Source: Gammaproteobacteria bacterium
Lineage (GTDB): Bacteria; Pseudomonadota; Gammaproteobacteria; SZUA-152
DNA: 64,000 nucleotides
Assembly (NCBI GenBank): GCA_011321815.1
Contig: DROS01000040.1
Coordinates: 124,001 to 188,000, forward strand
Direction of reading: 5' to 3'
Position numbers and translations under genes: made by a program. Every line of letters begins with the position of its first letter. Positions within the stretch are counted from its first letter, which is position 1. Below are positions 44,544 to 55,491 of the stretch, one piece after another. Below the pieces are notes generated by a model. It worked only from the letters and a program-made list of their open reading frames with translations. It had not been told where the DNA came from and ran no database searches.

Positions 44544-45470
44544 TCATTCTGCTGATGTTAACCAATCCTGATGATCCGGGTGCCGACCGTGCACTACATC
44601 AAAATACAGTGTTTGTAATTTTTCTGTGACCGGTCCACGCCCACCATTGCCGATTTCACGGCGATCCAGTTCACGAATCGGTGTGACTTCTGCGGCGGTT
44701 CCGGTAAAAAAGGCTTCATCGGCGACATATACCTCATCGCGGGTAATGCGTTTTTCGCGCACTTCGTAGCCCAGCTCGGCGGCCAGAATCAAAATCGTTT
44801 CACGGGTGATACCTTCCAGTGCGGAGGTCAGTTCCGGCGTATAAATCACCCCGTTACGCACCATGAAAAAATTCTCGCCACTGCCTTCGGCCACAAAACC
44901 GTCTACGTCCAGCAGCAGGGCTTCGTCATAACCGTCCGCCATGGCTTCCTGTAAGGCCATGATGGAGTTGATGTAATTGCCGTTAGATTTGGCTTTGCAC
45001 ATGGTCACATTCACATGATGCCGGGTAAAGGATGAGGTCTTGATACGAATGCCCTTTTCCATGCCTTCGGCACCCAGATATGATCCCCATTCCCATGCGG
45101 CAACCACGACGTGGGTTTGCAAATTGTCGGCGCGCAGGCCCATGCCTTCGGAGCCGTAAAAACACATGGGGCGCAGATAACCGCTATCGAGTTTGTTTTC
45201 CCGCACGACAGTGCGTTGTGCTTCGTTTAATGTTTCTTTATCAAAAGGCAGGCTCATACCCAGAATCTTCGCCGAACGAAACAGGCGGCCGGTATGTTCC
45301 TGCAAGCGAAAAATGGCCGGGCCTTTGCTGTCGGTATTGTAGGCGCGTACGCCTTCAAATACACCCATGCCGTAATGCAGGGTGTGGGTAAGTACATGTA
45401 CTTTGGCGTCACGCCAGGGCACCAGTTCACCATCTAACCAGATGACGCCATCGCGATCATCCATCGACAT
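44544..45470 (-). CDS. ilvE: Branched-chain amino acid aminotransferase IlvE
   Basis: PLP enzyme for the last step of valine, leucine and isoleucine synthesis. The 308-aa protein shows FEGVRAYNT, CKAKSNGNYINSIMA with the PLP lysine region, VDGFVAEGSGENFFMVRNG, SALEGITRETIL and FFTGTAAEVTPIRELD. The start ATG has an AGGAG site. It is 73 bp downstream of glnE and upstream of the zinc-finger and ligase genes, a conserved glnE-ilvE-LPS linkage seen also in Pseudomonas. Confidence 0.96.
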   Translation of the reverse strand: MSMDDRDGVIWLDGELVPWRDAKVHVLTHTLHYGMGVFEGVRAYNTDSKGPAIFRLQEHTGRLFRSAKILGMSLPFDKETLNEAQRTVVRENKLDSGYLRPMCFYGSEGMGLRADNLQTHVVVAAWEWGSYLGAEGMEKGIRIKTSSFTRHHVNVTMCKAKSNGNYINSIMALQEAMADGYDEALLLDVDGFVAEGSGENFFMVRNGVIYTPELTSALEGITRETILILAAELGYEVREKRITRDEVYVADEAFFTGTAAEVTPIRELDRREIGNGGRGPVTEKLQTLYFDVVHGRHPDHQDWLTSAE

Positions 45471-45543
45471 ACTGCTTTCTCCTGTTCTTTTTCATTTGTT
45501 TCTGTTTATGTCCATTCATTTTAAAAATATGCGTCTGATCTGA

Positions 45544-48468
45544 TTAGTTGGCGGTTCCTAACCATTCGCGCCAAATACGTTGCACGGTGCGGCGTTCTGT
45601 TGCAAACCGTCTGTCTGTTACCACAGCACGCAATTCCTGCAAGGCGAGCCGGTGTATTTCGGCCCGGTAAAGCCGATAAATATCAGCCAGATGATGTGCG
45701 TCTGCTGGCACCATCAGTGTTTGTCTGGCGAAACCGTCCAGTATGCGGATGTTGTCCGTAAATTCGCTCAACGCGGGGCAATGACGCGCCCAATTCAAAA
45801 CCCCGAATTGAACCATAAATTCGATATCAGCGATACCGCCACTGCCCTGTTTGAGATCAAATTCTCCCTCGCGTGCATGGTTCCGTGATTCACGCATGCG
45901 TTCGCGCATGTCGATGATGTCTTTTTTGAGTTGGGCAGTATCCCGTGGAAGTGCGAGTATCTCCCTGCGCAAATGGTCGAAGGCCTGTTTCAGCGGCAAG
46001 TCACCGGCGACCACTCGTGCCCGCACCAGTGCCTGATGTTCCCAGGTCCACGCCTTGTTGCGTTGATATTCGGCAAAACTGGTCAGGCTGGTGACCAGCA
46101 GGCCAGATGCGCCGCTGGGACGCAGGCGCATGTCGGTTTCGTAAAGCGTGCCCGCCGGGGTATGGGTGGTGAGGATGTGAATAATGCGCTGCCCCAGGCG
46201 AGCATAAAATACACTGTCAGTTATGGGCTTGGAGCCGTCGGTGAGCGCCATTTGATTTTCAGCCTGATGCACAAACACCAGATCCAGGTCCGAACCGTAA
46301 CCCAGTTCGATGCCACCGAGCTTGCCGTAGGCGACAATGGCAAAGCCTTTATCATTCTTTTTCGGGTTAGCCACACAAGCCGGGCGACCGTGGCGCGCCA
46401 GCAGGTATTTCCATGCCAGTTCCAGTGCCGCTTGCAATATCAGTTCGGCGATGGTGGTCAATTGATCGCTCACTTGCATAAGTGGCACGGCATCCATTAC
46501 ATCCGCTGCTGCAATGCGCAACACGCTCACCTGTTTGAATTGCCGCAGGCTGTCCATGGCCTGCTCCAGATCCTCAGCAGGTATCTGTGTAAGCCGGCGT
46601 TGCAGATCAGCCGCCAGCTCAGTGCGGTCTGGTGGTTGGTAGAGGCTGCGGGGGTCAAGCAATTCATCCAGCAAAAGAGGATGATGCGCCAGTTGCTGTG
46701 CGATCCAGGGGCTGGCCGCACACAGGCGCACCAACTGCGACAATGCCATGGGGTGCTCACTCAACAAGGCCAGATAGGCGCTGCGCCGGGCTATCGCTTC
46801 CACCAGCGCCAGCAAACGCTGCAATACGATATGCGGTGAATCGGCTCGGGGTTCCAGTGTGACTATGGCGCTTAACAGCAGTGGCATCAGCCGGTCCATG
46901 CGCAGTCGGCCAGTGCGTGACAGGGAATGGTAGCTGCGTGCTGATTTAAGTGTCTGCAAGCGTGCCCAGCTGGCGGCGGGCTGATCATAACCTGCTTGTT
47001 GTAACAGGGCGACGGCTTCATCCTCGTCCGGGTTACCCAGCCAGAGTGTGCTCAAGCCTGAATTGTCTGTTTCAGCATGGTGTGTTTGTGGCGACTCAAA
47101 CACCTGTTCAAAATGGTTGTGCACCCGGGCCATATGGCCGCGCAGCACGGGCAGAAATTCGTCCCAGTGGTCAAAACCCATGGCAAAAGCGAGGCGTTGC
47201 TGGCCTGTGCTGTCAGCCGGCAACTGGTGTGTCTGTTGGTCCTGATATTCCTGCAAGCGGTGTTCGGTATTGCGCAGGAATTTGTAAGCCGCCAGCAATT
47301 GGTCCACCACATAACCCGGCAGGTGCTGCTGTTCTTTTAGCCAAATCAACACACCCTGAATATCGCGTCGCTGCAAGGCCGGTTCACGGCCACCGCGTAC
47401 CAACTGAAAGGCCTGGCCGATAAATTCCACTTCACGGATACCGCCCGCACCCAATTTGACGTGGTTGGCCATACCCTTGCGCCGCACTTCGGCAGCAACC
47501 ATTTTTTTCATTTCACGCAATGCCGCGAAGGCGCCGTAATCCAGATAACGCCGAAATACGAAGGGCTGCAAAATGGCCAACAATTGTTCGCCTGCCACTG
47601 CGTCGCCTGTCACAACACGTGCCTTGATCAGCGCATAACGCTCCCAGTCCCGCCCATGGGCCTGGTAATAATTCTCCAGCGCGGCAAAACTGCAAGCCAG
47701 TGCGCCGCTTTGACCGAAAGGCCGCAGGCGCATATCAACCCGAAAGACAAAACCATCGGCGGTGTTTTCATCCAGTGCACGCACCAGTTGCTGGCCGAGG
47801 CGGGTGAAAAATTGCTCATTACTTACACTGCGGGAGGCTCCCTCGGTTGTGTTGCCGGCCTCGGGATAAACAAAGATCAAGTCCACATCAGAAGAAAAAT
47901 TCAGCTCGCATGCCCCCAGCTTGCCCATGCCTAATACCAGCAGGTGCTGCGGTTCACCATCCGGATTTTGTGGTTTACCCCATTCCGCGATCAGTGCATT
48001 TTGCAGCCATTCCAGTGCGCCTTGAATACAGGCATCAGCCAGGGCGGAAACATCGTTCATGGTTTCATCGAGGTGGGCTTGGCTGTCATTGTGAGCAATA
48101 TCCCGCCAAGCGATGCGTAGCATCTCGCGTTGGCGTACATGTCGCAGTTGCCGGGTCAAAGATTCAACATCAGCCACATCCTGTAAGGCCGCCTGTACGT
48201 GTTGCTCCATTTCACCTGCGGCATAGCGGCGGTGCAGGTCACCACTATGCAGTAAATCCGATAACAGCAAGGGTTGACGTATGCAGCGTTGGGCGACAAA
48301 TTCGCTACAGGCCCAGACACGGCACAATTCGCTGAGCAGCCTGTCATTCCAAATCGGAGGGGTGATTTCTGCCGCCGCCATTGCCGCTGCAAAATCAACC
48401 CACTGGTATTGCACTGTATCCTGCAAAATCACGGGCAATGTCGTCAGCGCAGTAGTAAGATGGGGCAT
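45544..48468 (-). CDS. glnE: Bifunctional glutamine synthetase adenylyltransferase/deadenylase GlnE
   Basis: Controls glutamine synthetase by adding and removing AMP. The ATG at 48468 gives 974 residues, close to the usual length; a 126-codon upstream extension is out of place because it runs antisense through the pilU promoter and start. Both nucleotidyltransferase cores are visible: GMGKLGACELNFSSDVDLIFVYPE in the N-terminal deadenylylation half and AYGKLGGIELGYGSDLDLVFVH in the C-terminal adenylylation half. Each is followed by helical GlnD-like PII-response regions (GAGGIREVEFIGQ, GSGGIADIEFMVQ). Confidence 0.96.
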   Translation of the reverse strand: MPHLTTALTTLPVILQDTVQYQWVDFAAAMAAAEITPPIWNDRLLSELCRVWACSEFVAQRCIRQPLLLSDLLHSGDLHRRYAAGEMEQHVQAALQDVADVESLTRQLRHVRQREMLRIAWRDIAHNDSQAHLDETMNDVSALADACIQGALEWLQNALIAEWGKPQNPDGEPQHLLVLGMGKLGACELNFSSDVDLIFVYPEAGNTTEGASRSVSNEQFFTRLGQQLVRALDENTADGFVFRVDMRLRPFGQSGALACSFAALENYYQAHGRDWERYALIKARVVTGDAVAGEQLLAILQPFVFRRYLDYGAFAALREMKKMVAAEVRRKGMANHVKLGAGGIREVEFIGQAFQLVRGGREPALQRRDIQGVLIWLKEQQHLPGYVVDQLLAAYKFLRNTEHRLQEYQDQQTHQLPADSTGQQRLAFAMGFDHWDEFLPVLRGHMARVHNHFEQVFESPQTHHAETDNSGLSTLWLGNPDEDEAVALLQQAGYDQPAASWARLQTLKSARSYHSLSRTGRLRMDRLMPLLLSAIVTLEPRADSPHIVLQRLLALVEAIARRSAYLALLSEHPMALSQLVRLCAASPWIAQQLAHHPLLLDELLDPRSLYQPPDRTELAADLQRRLTQIPAEDLEQAMDSLRQFKQVSVLRIAAADVMDAVPLMQVSDQLTTIAELILQAALELAWKYLLARHGRPACVANPKKNDKGFAIVAYGKLGGIELGYGSDLDLVFVHQAENQMALTDGSKPITDSVFYARLGQRIIHILTTHTPAGTLYETDMRLRPSGASGLLVTSLTSFAEYQRNKAWTWEHQALVRARVVAGDLPLKQAFDHLRREILALPRDTAQLKKDIIDMRERMRESRNHAREGEFDLKQGSGGIADIEFMVQFGVLNWARHCPALSEFTDNIRILDGFARQTLMVPADAHHLADIYRLYRAEIHRLALQELRAVVTDRRFATERRTVQRIWREWLGTAN

Positions 48469-48546
48469 GTTGTGGGGCGTTTTTGTCACAGCAAATCTCT
48501 CATCTACTCTAGCAGGAAGGTTAAAGGATGACCTTGTGTAACCGAT

Positions 48547-48582
48547 ATCAAATAGCAATCCAGTATCAAACAACAATCCAGT
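48547..48582. repeat. Two-copy 18-bp tandem repeat
   Basis: ATCAAATAGCAATCCAGT followed directly by ATCAAACAACAATCCAGT (two mismatches), between the divergent glnE and pilU starts. Probably a small slippage duplication; it could double a regulator site for pilU. Confidence 0.7.
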
Positions 48583-48627
48583 GTACTTTAATTGCGCTGC
48601 GCCAATGCCTTTCGGAGCGGGACGCCA

Positions 48628-49791
48628 ATGGAAATATCTGATTACCTCAAACTCATGGCCAAGTATGAGGCCTCCGATCTGTATTTCACAGTCGGCGCAC
48701 CGGTGAGCGCCAAAATTCACGGCATTCTCAAACCGTTGGAAAAAACCACGCTCCCTGCTGGTCGCGTCAAGGCGTTGGCCTATGAATTGTTGAATGAAGA
48801 GCAGATTGCCCAGTTCGAACTGAAGCCGGAAATGAATCTGGCGCATTCATTGCCTGGCGTCGGCCGTTTTCGGGTTAACGTGTTCAAGCAGCGCAACCAG
48901 GCAGCGATGGTGATCCGCCACATCAAGACCGAGATTCCCAGTGCGCAGGAACTGGGGTTGCCCCCCATTCTGCAAAAAATTATTATGCAAAAGCGCGGGT
49001 TGGTGCTCTTCATCGGTGGCACCGGGTCAGGCAAGTCCACCTCATTAGCAGCGTTGATTGATGCCCGCAATGCCAATACCGCCGGGCATATTATCACCAT
49101 TGAAGACCCCATCGAATTTATCCATCATCACAAAAAATCCATCGTCAACCAGCGTGAAGTGGGGCTGGATACGGACTGCTATGAAGATGCGCTGAAAAAC
49201 ACCTTGCGCCAGGCTCCGGATGTGATTCTCATCGGTGAGGTGCGTGACCGTGAAACCATGGAGCATTGCATTGCCTTCGCTGAAACCGGACATCTGGCGA
49301 TTTCCACCTTGCACGCCAATAATTCCAATCAGGCGCTGGACCGCATTATCAATTTTTTCCCGGAAGACCGGCGCAATCAGCTGCTCATGGATTTGTCGCT
49401 CAATGTGCGCGCGTTTATTTCCCAGCGCCTGATTCCCACTCTGGATGGCAAGCGTGCTGTGGCAGTGGAGGTTATGTTGGGTACACCACTGATCCAGGAT
49501 TTGATCCTCAAGGGTGATATTCACGGCATTCGTGACATCATGGAAAAATCCACCAACCTGGGCATGCAGACCTTCGATCAGGCCATTTTCAAACTTTACA
49601 AGGATGGCGTGATCAGCATTGAAGAAGCGTTGCGCAATGCCGATTCGCAAAATAATTTACGCTTGAAAATCAGCTTGTCGGAAGGCTCTGTGACGGTGGA
49701 TGAAAATATGAAAATCGAGGTTGACCCAGATGATGTCAACGCCGTGGCAGGCAGCAAAGGCGGGCTGAATCTGACGATAGAGCCCAGGTAG
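48628..49791 (+). CDS. pilU: PilT-like type IV pilus ATPase PilU
   Basis: Hexameric ATPase that assists PilT in pilus retraction. From the ATG at 48628 (GGAG site) the protein has 387 residues. Motifs are Walker A GGTGSGKST (130-138), the Asp box ITIEDPIEFIH, Walker B LRQAPDVILIGEVRDRETM and the His box GHLAISTLHANN. The N-terminal MEISDYLKLM, the HHHK segment after the Asp box and the C-terminal acidic tail fit PilU rather than PilT. No pilT is adjacent; pilMNOPQ starts 2.9 kb away. Confidence 0.9.
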   Translation: MEISDYLKLMAKYEASDLYFTVGAPVSAKIHGILKPLEKTTLPAGRVKALAYELLNEEQIAQFELKPEMNLAHSLPGVGRFRVNVFKQRNQAAMVIRHIKTEIPSAQELGLPPILQKIIMQKRGLVLFIGGTGSGKSTSLAALIDARNANTAGHIITIEDPIEFIHHHKKSIVNQREVGLDTDCYEDALKNTLRQAPDVILIGEVRDRETMEHCIAFAETGHLAISTLHANNSNQALDRIINFFPEDRRNQLLMDLSLNVRAFISQRLIPTLDGKRAVAVEVMLGTPLIQDLILKGDIHGIRDIMEKSTNLGMQTFDQAIFKLYKDGVISIEEALRNADSQNNLRLKISLSEGSVTVDENMKIEVDPDDVNAVAGSKGGLNLTIEPR

Positions 49792-49877
49792 TATAGTTGT
49801 CCCCTCTGCGCCGCAGTACAAACGCCAAGGGACGCGCACGTCATCATCCTAAATTTCAAATTATGGCGTGCGGGTTC

Positions 49878-52379
49878 CTAAAATAACTCTTCCGGCACAC
49901 CACCGCCGTTGTCCTGTGTGGTTGGGACTGTTGCACCGCCGTTAGTCGTCGTTGCTGCGGCGTCTTCTGCCCGTTGCTGCGGGACATTTTCCGAACGGAA
50001 GGTTTCAAAGATTCCGTTGGGGTTGTTGGCCCCGGCCAGTAATCCGGTTTTCGGGTCAATACGCACAGTAACCAGCCCCGGCGGTTGTTCCAGCGCATGT
50101 TCCGGTAAGCCCTGCAAGCCTGTGCGCATGAATTCAATCCACATGGGCAGGGCTGCACGGCCACCGGTTTCCCGTGCGCCCAGTGGTTTGGGTTTGTCGA
50201 AGCCTACCCAGGCTGTAGCCACCAGGTCCGGGGTATAACCCGAAAACCAGGCATCCTGCTGGTCATTACTGGTACCGGTTTTACCGGCCAAATCAGAGCG
50301 CCCCAAAACCTTCGCCCGTTGCCCCGTGCCCCGCTGGATTACTTCCATCATCATCGAACGCATCAGATAGGCGTTTTGTGGCGTCAGTACCCGGGGGGCA
50401 ATGTGGACGGGGAGCGCCTCCTCGCGTGTGGGTGGGCCCATAAACGGCTCCTCGGTTTCGGTGATTTCCTGTTGACGTTTGAGACGTGCTTCGCAGTTGT
50501 TGCAAGCGATAAAAGGTTCGGCACGATAGAGCACCTTACCTTTGGCATCTTCGATTTGGTCGATGAAATACGGTACGGTGCGGAATCCACCATTGGCAAA
50601 CACTGCGTAGCCACGCACGATTTCCAGCGGCGTGACCACGCCACTGCCCAGTGCCAGGGATAAATCCCGGGGCAGACGTTTTTTGTCAAAACCAAAACGA
50701 CTGGCGTAATTAATGGTGTAACCAATGCCAATGGCACGTAACAGACGAATAGATACCAGGTTGCGCGATTTAACCAGTGCCTTGCGCAAGCGAGTCGGGC
50801 CAAACACCTTGCCACTGTAATTTTCCGGACGCCAGGTAGCTTCCAGGCCTTCATCCTCAAATACCACGGGGGCATCATTGATAAGGCTGGCAGGTGTGAA
50901 GCCTTTTTCCAGAGCTGCGGAATAAAGGAAGGGTTTAAAATTGGAGCCAGGTTGACGCTCGGCCTGGGTGACACGATTAAATTTGCTGCTGGAAAAATTG
51001 AAACCACCCACCAACGCGCGGATTGCGCCGTCATGGGGGTCAAGCGATACCAGTGCGCCTTCCACTTCGGGAATTTGTGCCAGTTGCCAGCCGGCATCGG
51101 TTTTTTTTGTGGCGGGCAGTTTGGTGATGTAAATCACATCGCCCCGGGTGAGGATGTCTGCTGCCTGTTTGGGGGGGGTGCCCACGCGGCCGTTTTCCAG
51201 CACCGGTGCCGCCCAGGAGAGCCCTGGCCAATCCAGGCGCAACACGCCACGGCGTGGTTCGTAAACCACCACGGATTGCTCAGCTGTCGCCAATACCAGG
51301 GCGGGTAGCAGGCCATTGATTTCCTGCTGTGTTTTTAACAAAGGCATCCATTGCTCTTCACCGCTGTCGTCCGCCAACGTATGTTGTGCGAGTGGGCCAC
51401 GATATCCGTGTCGTCGGTCATAGGCCAGCAGAGTATTGCGTTGGGCGCGATGTGCCGCCATTTGCAAGCGGGAGCCAACGCTGGTGATAACTTTGTAACC
51501 GGCAGAATAAGCTGTGTCACCAAAGCGCTTGACCATTTCAGCACGGGTCATTTCAGCGATATAGGGGGCGGTTACTTCTTTGGAAAGGCCATGCAGGCGG
51601 GCATCATCCACTGTGGCCAGCGCTTCGTCATAGGTTGCGTCATCGATAAAGCCCAAATCATGCATGCGGCCCAGCACATAGTTGCGTCGCAGTAACGCCC
51701 TGGCTGGGTTAATGACAGGGTTGTAGCGAGATGGGGCCTTGGGCAGGCCTGCAACCATCGCCAGTTGTGCCACGCTTAACTTGTCGACAGGGACGCCATA
51801 ATAAACCTGTGCCGCTGCGCCCACGCCATAGGCGCGATTACCCAGATAAATTTTGTTGAGATAAAGCGTGAGGATATCTTCTTTGCTCAGCTCGTTCTCA
51901 ATTTTAAGCGCCAGCATAATTTCGTTGAGTTTGCGCAGATAGGTTTTTTCACGACTCAGAAAAAAATTGCGCGCCACCTGCATAGTAATGGTGCTGCCAC
52001 CCTGGCCTTTTTCTCCGGTGCGCAACAAATGAAGAACGGCCCGCAGCAGGCCTTGATAGTCCACGCCTGGATGCACAAAGAAGCGGTCATCTTCCGCCGC
52101 CAGCACCGCTTGTACCATGCGCTTCGGTATTTCTTCGTATTTGAGTGGAGCCCGTTTTTTTTCACCAAATTCTGCAATCAACCCTCCGTCACGAGAGTAA
52201 ACTCGCAGTGGTACCTGAAATTGCATATCTTGCAAGCTTTGCGTTGAAGGTAAACCGGGTACAATAAACGCGTAAAGACCTACCAGTATCAAGGTGGTCA
52301 AAAAAACACCAACTCCGCCAAGGTAAAGCAACCAGCGTTTTTGGAATTTGGGTTTTTGGAATTTAAAAGTAGGCATCAA
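49878..52379 (-). CDS. mrcA: Penicillin-binding protein 1A (bifunctional peptidoglycan synthase)
   Basis: Inner-membrane class A PBP. The 833-aa protein has an N-terminal anchor (residues 19-41). The GT51 domain has EDDRFF (catalytic Glu96), GGSTITMQVARNFFLSREKT and KIYLGNRAYGV. An OB-like insert follows. The transpeptidase domain has PGSNFKPFLY (SxxK), KSRN and GKTGTSNDQQDAWF. The C-terminal 40 residues are low-complexity (Thr, Ala, Gly). It is divergent from pilM, the same arrangement as in Pseudomonas, with 289 bp between them. Confidence 0.95.
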   Translation of the reverse strand: MMPTFKFQKPKFQKRWLLYLGGVGVFLTTLILVGLYAFIVPGLPSTQSLQDMQFQVPLRVYSRDGGLIAEFGEKKRAPLKYEEIPKRMVQAVLAAEDDRFFVHPGVDYQGLLRAVLHLLRTGEKGQGGSTITMQVARNFFLSREKTYLRKLNEIMLALKIENELSKEDILTLYLNKIYLGNRAYGVGAAAQVYYGVPVDKLSVAQLAMVAGLPKAPSRYNPVINPARALLRRNYVLGRMHDLGFIDDATYDEALATVDDARLHGLSKEVTAPYIAEMTRAEMVKRFGDTAYSAGYKVITSVGSRLQMAAHRAQRNTLLAYDRRHGYRGPLAQHTLADDSGEEQWMPLLKTQQEINGLLPALVLATAEQSVVVYEPRRGVLRLDWPGLSWAAPVLENGRVGTPPKQAADILTRGDVIYITKLPATKKTDAGWQLAQIPEVEGALVSLDPHDGAIRALVGGFNFSSSKFNRVTQAERQPGSNFKPFLYSAALEKGFTPASLINDAPVVFEDEGLEATWRPENYSGKVFGPTRLRKALVKSRNLVSIRLLRAIGIGYTINYASRFGFDKKRLPRDLSLALGSGVVTPLEIVRGYAVFANGGFRTVPYFIDQIEDAKGKVLYRAEPFIACNNCEARLKRQQEITETEEPFMGPPTREEALPVHIAPRVLTPQNAYLMRSMMMEVIQRGTGQRAKVLGRSDLAGKTGTSNDQQDAWFSGYTPDLVATAWVGFDKPKPLGARETGGRAALPMWIEFMRTGLQGLPEHALEQPPGLVTVRIDPKTGLLAGANNPNGIFETFRSENVPQQRAEDAAATTTNGGATVPTTQDNGGGVPEELF

Positions 52380-52461
52380 AACAAAAATTTTGTGATAGTG
52401 TTCATGGATATTGACAAAGGCAGAGTATAAAACTTCTAATTAGATCAACCCAATACTAGTA

Positions 52462-52575
52462 CCCTTTTAATGTGATAGATTAGGCTCCGGTCAGCCAGTC
52501 AGTATTTATAGCCATTATTTGGGTGCGGTGCCTAACTATAAAAATGCTGAACCGTAATTTATCACATTAAAAGGG
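52462..52575. repeat. 114-bp segment bounded by perfect 16-bp inverted repeats
   Basis: CCCTTTTAATGTGATA at 52462-52477 and its exact complement at 52560-52575, extended by further imperfect pairing inward (TTAGGC / GCCTAA). It lies between the divergent PBP1A and pilM genes. It could be a small palindromic repeat element or a cruciform-forming regulatory segment; no transposase and no target duplication were seen. Confidence 0.65.
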
Positions 52576-52611
52576 CCTGATTTTTCTGATGCAATTTTTA
52601 ATCTGTAGTAA

Positions 52612-53739
<1,128 letters not shown>

Positions 53740-54300
53740 ATGCCGCATATTAATTTACTTCCCTGGCGTGAAGAGGAACGGCGCGAAAAGCAACGGCAAT
53801 TTATCAACATTGCGGCGGGCGCGGCCATTGTGATGCTGGGCATTATTGTCCTGGTGCACCTGCGTATGAGCGCTGTCATCGACGATCAGAATAACCGCAA
53901 TCAGTTTTTGCAGGGGCAGATTAGCCAGGTTGACAAAGAAATCGCGGAAATCAAAACGCTTGAAAAAGAAAAGGCCGCCCTGCTGGCACGTATGAAGGTT
54001 ATTCAGGAACTGCAAAGCAGCCGGCCGGAAATCGTGCATATTTTTGACGAACTTGCCAAAACCATACCTGATAATGTTTTTTTGTTGTCGACATCCCGCA
54101 AGGGCCGCGAAATCAATCTCACGGGTGTTGCAGATTCCAACGATTATGTTTCCGAGTTTATGCGCAATCTGGATAGCTCCCCCTGGCTGGCCAATCCGAG
54201 GCTGACGGTTATCAAGTCGGATAAAAAAGAATATCCAGGGGCAAGCTGGTTTCAGCTTACCGTTTCACAAAAAAACAGAACAAAGAAGGCTGACAAATGA
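53740..54300 (+). CDS. pilN: Type IV pilus assembly protein PilN
   Basis: A 186-aa bitopic membrane protein: short cytoplasmic N-terminus INLLPWREEERREKQ (the PilM-binding motif), one membrane segment (about 24-44), a coiled coil and a small periplasmic ferredoxin-like domain. It dimerises with PilO and links PilM to the outer-membrane secretin through PilP. Its end overlaps the pilO start by 4 bp. Confidence 0.95.
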   Translation: MPHINLLPWREEERREKQRQFINIAAGAAIVMLGIIVLVHLRMSAVIDDQNNRNQFLQGQISQVDKEIAEIKTLEKEKAALLARMKVIQELQSSRPEIVHIFDELAKTIPDNVFLLSTSRKGREINLTGVADSNDYVSEFMRNLDSSPWLANPRLTVIKSDKKEYPGASWFQLTVSQKNRTKKADK

Positions 54301-54932
54301 ATCTGTCTGACCTGAACAATCTCAACCTTGATCCCAACAATATTGGCAGTTGGCCGCTGGCTGCCAGGGTAATTGTTATTGTCTTGCTTTGTTTTGCCTT
54401 ATTGTTTGCTGGTTATTACCTGGATACCAGTGATCAGCTGCTTGAGCTGGAGACAGCACGCGCCAAGGAAAGCAGCCTAAAGCAGGAATTTGAAACAAAG
54501 CAGGCCAAAGCGGCCAACCTCGGTGCTTACCAGGAACAAATGAAAGAAATGCAGCGTTCTTTTGGTGCCCTGCTACAGCAACTGCCGGGCAAAACTGAAG
54601 TTGCGGGGCTTCTTGTGGATATCTCGCGTGTTGGTATTCTCAGCGGGTTGGAATTTGAACTGTTCAAGCCCGAAGCCGAAAAGCCCAAAGAGTTTTATGC
54701 CGAGCTGCCCATAAAAATCCGGGTTAAAGGTAATTATCATCAGTTTGGCAATTTTGCCAGTGGTACAGCTGCATTGCCGCGCATTGTCACTCTGCACAAT
54801 TTATCCATCACCTCGAAAGGCAAAAAGGACGGGGATGGCCGTATGATAATGGAGGCTACCGCAAAAACTTACCGCTACCTCGAAAAAGACAATACCGCCA
54901 ACAAAAAACGCAAGCGGCGGGGTAAAAAATAA
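54297..54932 (+). CDS. pilO: Type IV pilus assembly protein PilO
   Basis: A 211-aa protein with a cytoplasmic N-terminus rich in N-L-D repeats, one membrane segment (about 22-42), a coiled coil and a periplasmic domain containing KPEAEKPKEFYAELPIKIRVKGNYHQFG, the PilO signature. The C-terminus is very basic (KKRKRRGKK). It overlaps pilN and pilP by a few bases, so pilMNOP are translationally coupled. Confidence 0.95.
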   Translation: MNLSDLNNLNLDPNNIGSWPLAARVIVIVLLCFALLFAGYYLDTSDQLLELETARAKESSLKQEFETKQAKAANLGAYQEQMKEMQRSFGALLQQLPGKTEVAGLLVDISRVGILSGLEFELFKPEAEKPKEFYAELPIKIRVKGNYHQFGNFASGTAALPRIVTLHNLSITSKGKKDGDGRMIMEATAKTYRYLEKDNTANKKRKRRGKK

Positions 54933-55471
54933 TGCATAAGCTCAAACGTAAACGTTCGCGTATCGGCAGCATTCTGTTTGCCCTGTTTCTGTCTGTTGGG
55001 CTAACAGCCTGTGGTGGCGAAGAAAATGTTGATTTACAGACCTATGTAAGCGAAGTCAAAGCCCGGCAAAAGAGCCGCATCCCTCCCCTGCCCAAGCCGC
55101 AGACTTTTGAAGTGTTTACTTACAATGATGCGGGTCTGAGGGACCCCTTTGTGCCCACTGTGGAAATTCTGGCCGCCGCAGAATCAGACAACGGATTGAA
55201 GCCTGATATGGACAGGGAGCGCGATGTGCTGGAACAATACACTGTTGGCAGCCTGAAAATGATGGGCATTCTGGAAAAAAACAATCGCCGTTGGGCATTG
55301 GTCCGGGCAAGTGATGGCACGTTGCATCGCACTACCCTGGGCCGGCATCTTGGCAAAAATAATGGTGAAATCGTGAGCATCACGGAAAATCAACTTGAAT
55401 TAAAGGAAATCGTTCCGGATGGGCTGGGGGGGTGGATGGAACGTATGACTACCCTGGCCGTCGGTGAATGA
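54932..55471 (+). CDS. pilP: Type IV pilus assembly lipoprotein PilP
   Basis: A 179-aa inner-membrane lipoprotein (lipobox LTAC, Cys27) with an unstructured region (LQTYVSEVKARQKSRIPPLP). A beta-sandwich domain follows (GLRDPFVPT; LEQYTVGSLKMMGILEKNNRRWALV). It bridges PilN/PilO and the secretin PilQ. Confidence 0.95.
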   Translation: MHKLKRKRSRIGSILFALFLSVGLTACGGEENVDLQTYVSEVKARQKSRIPPLPKPQTFEVFTYNDAGLRDPFVPTVEILAAAESDNGLKPDMDRERDVLEQYTVGSLKMMGILEKNNRRWALVRASDGTLHRTTLGRHLGKNNGEIVSITENQLELKEIVPDGLGGWMERMTTLAVGE

Positions 55472-55491
55472 TGCCAACGAGGATTTAGTAC

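Noticed and set aside
48469-48846. Upstream 126-codon extension of glnE
   Set aside because: It runs antisense through the pilU start and its leader, and contains the tandem repeat; GlnE homology starts at 48468.
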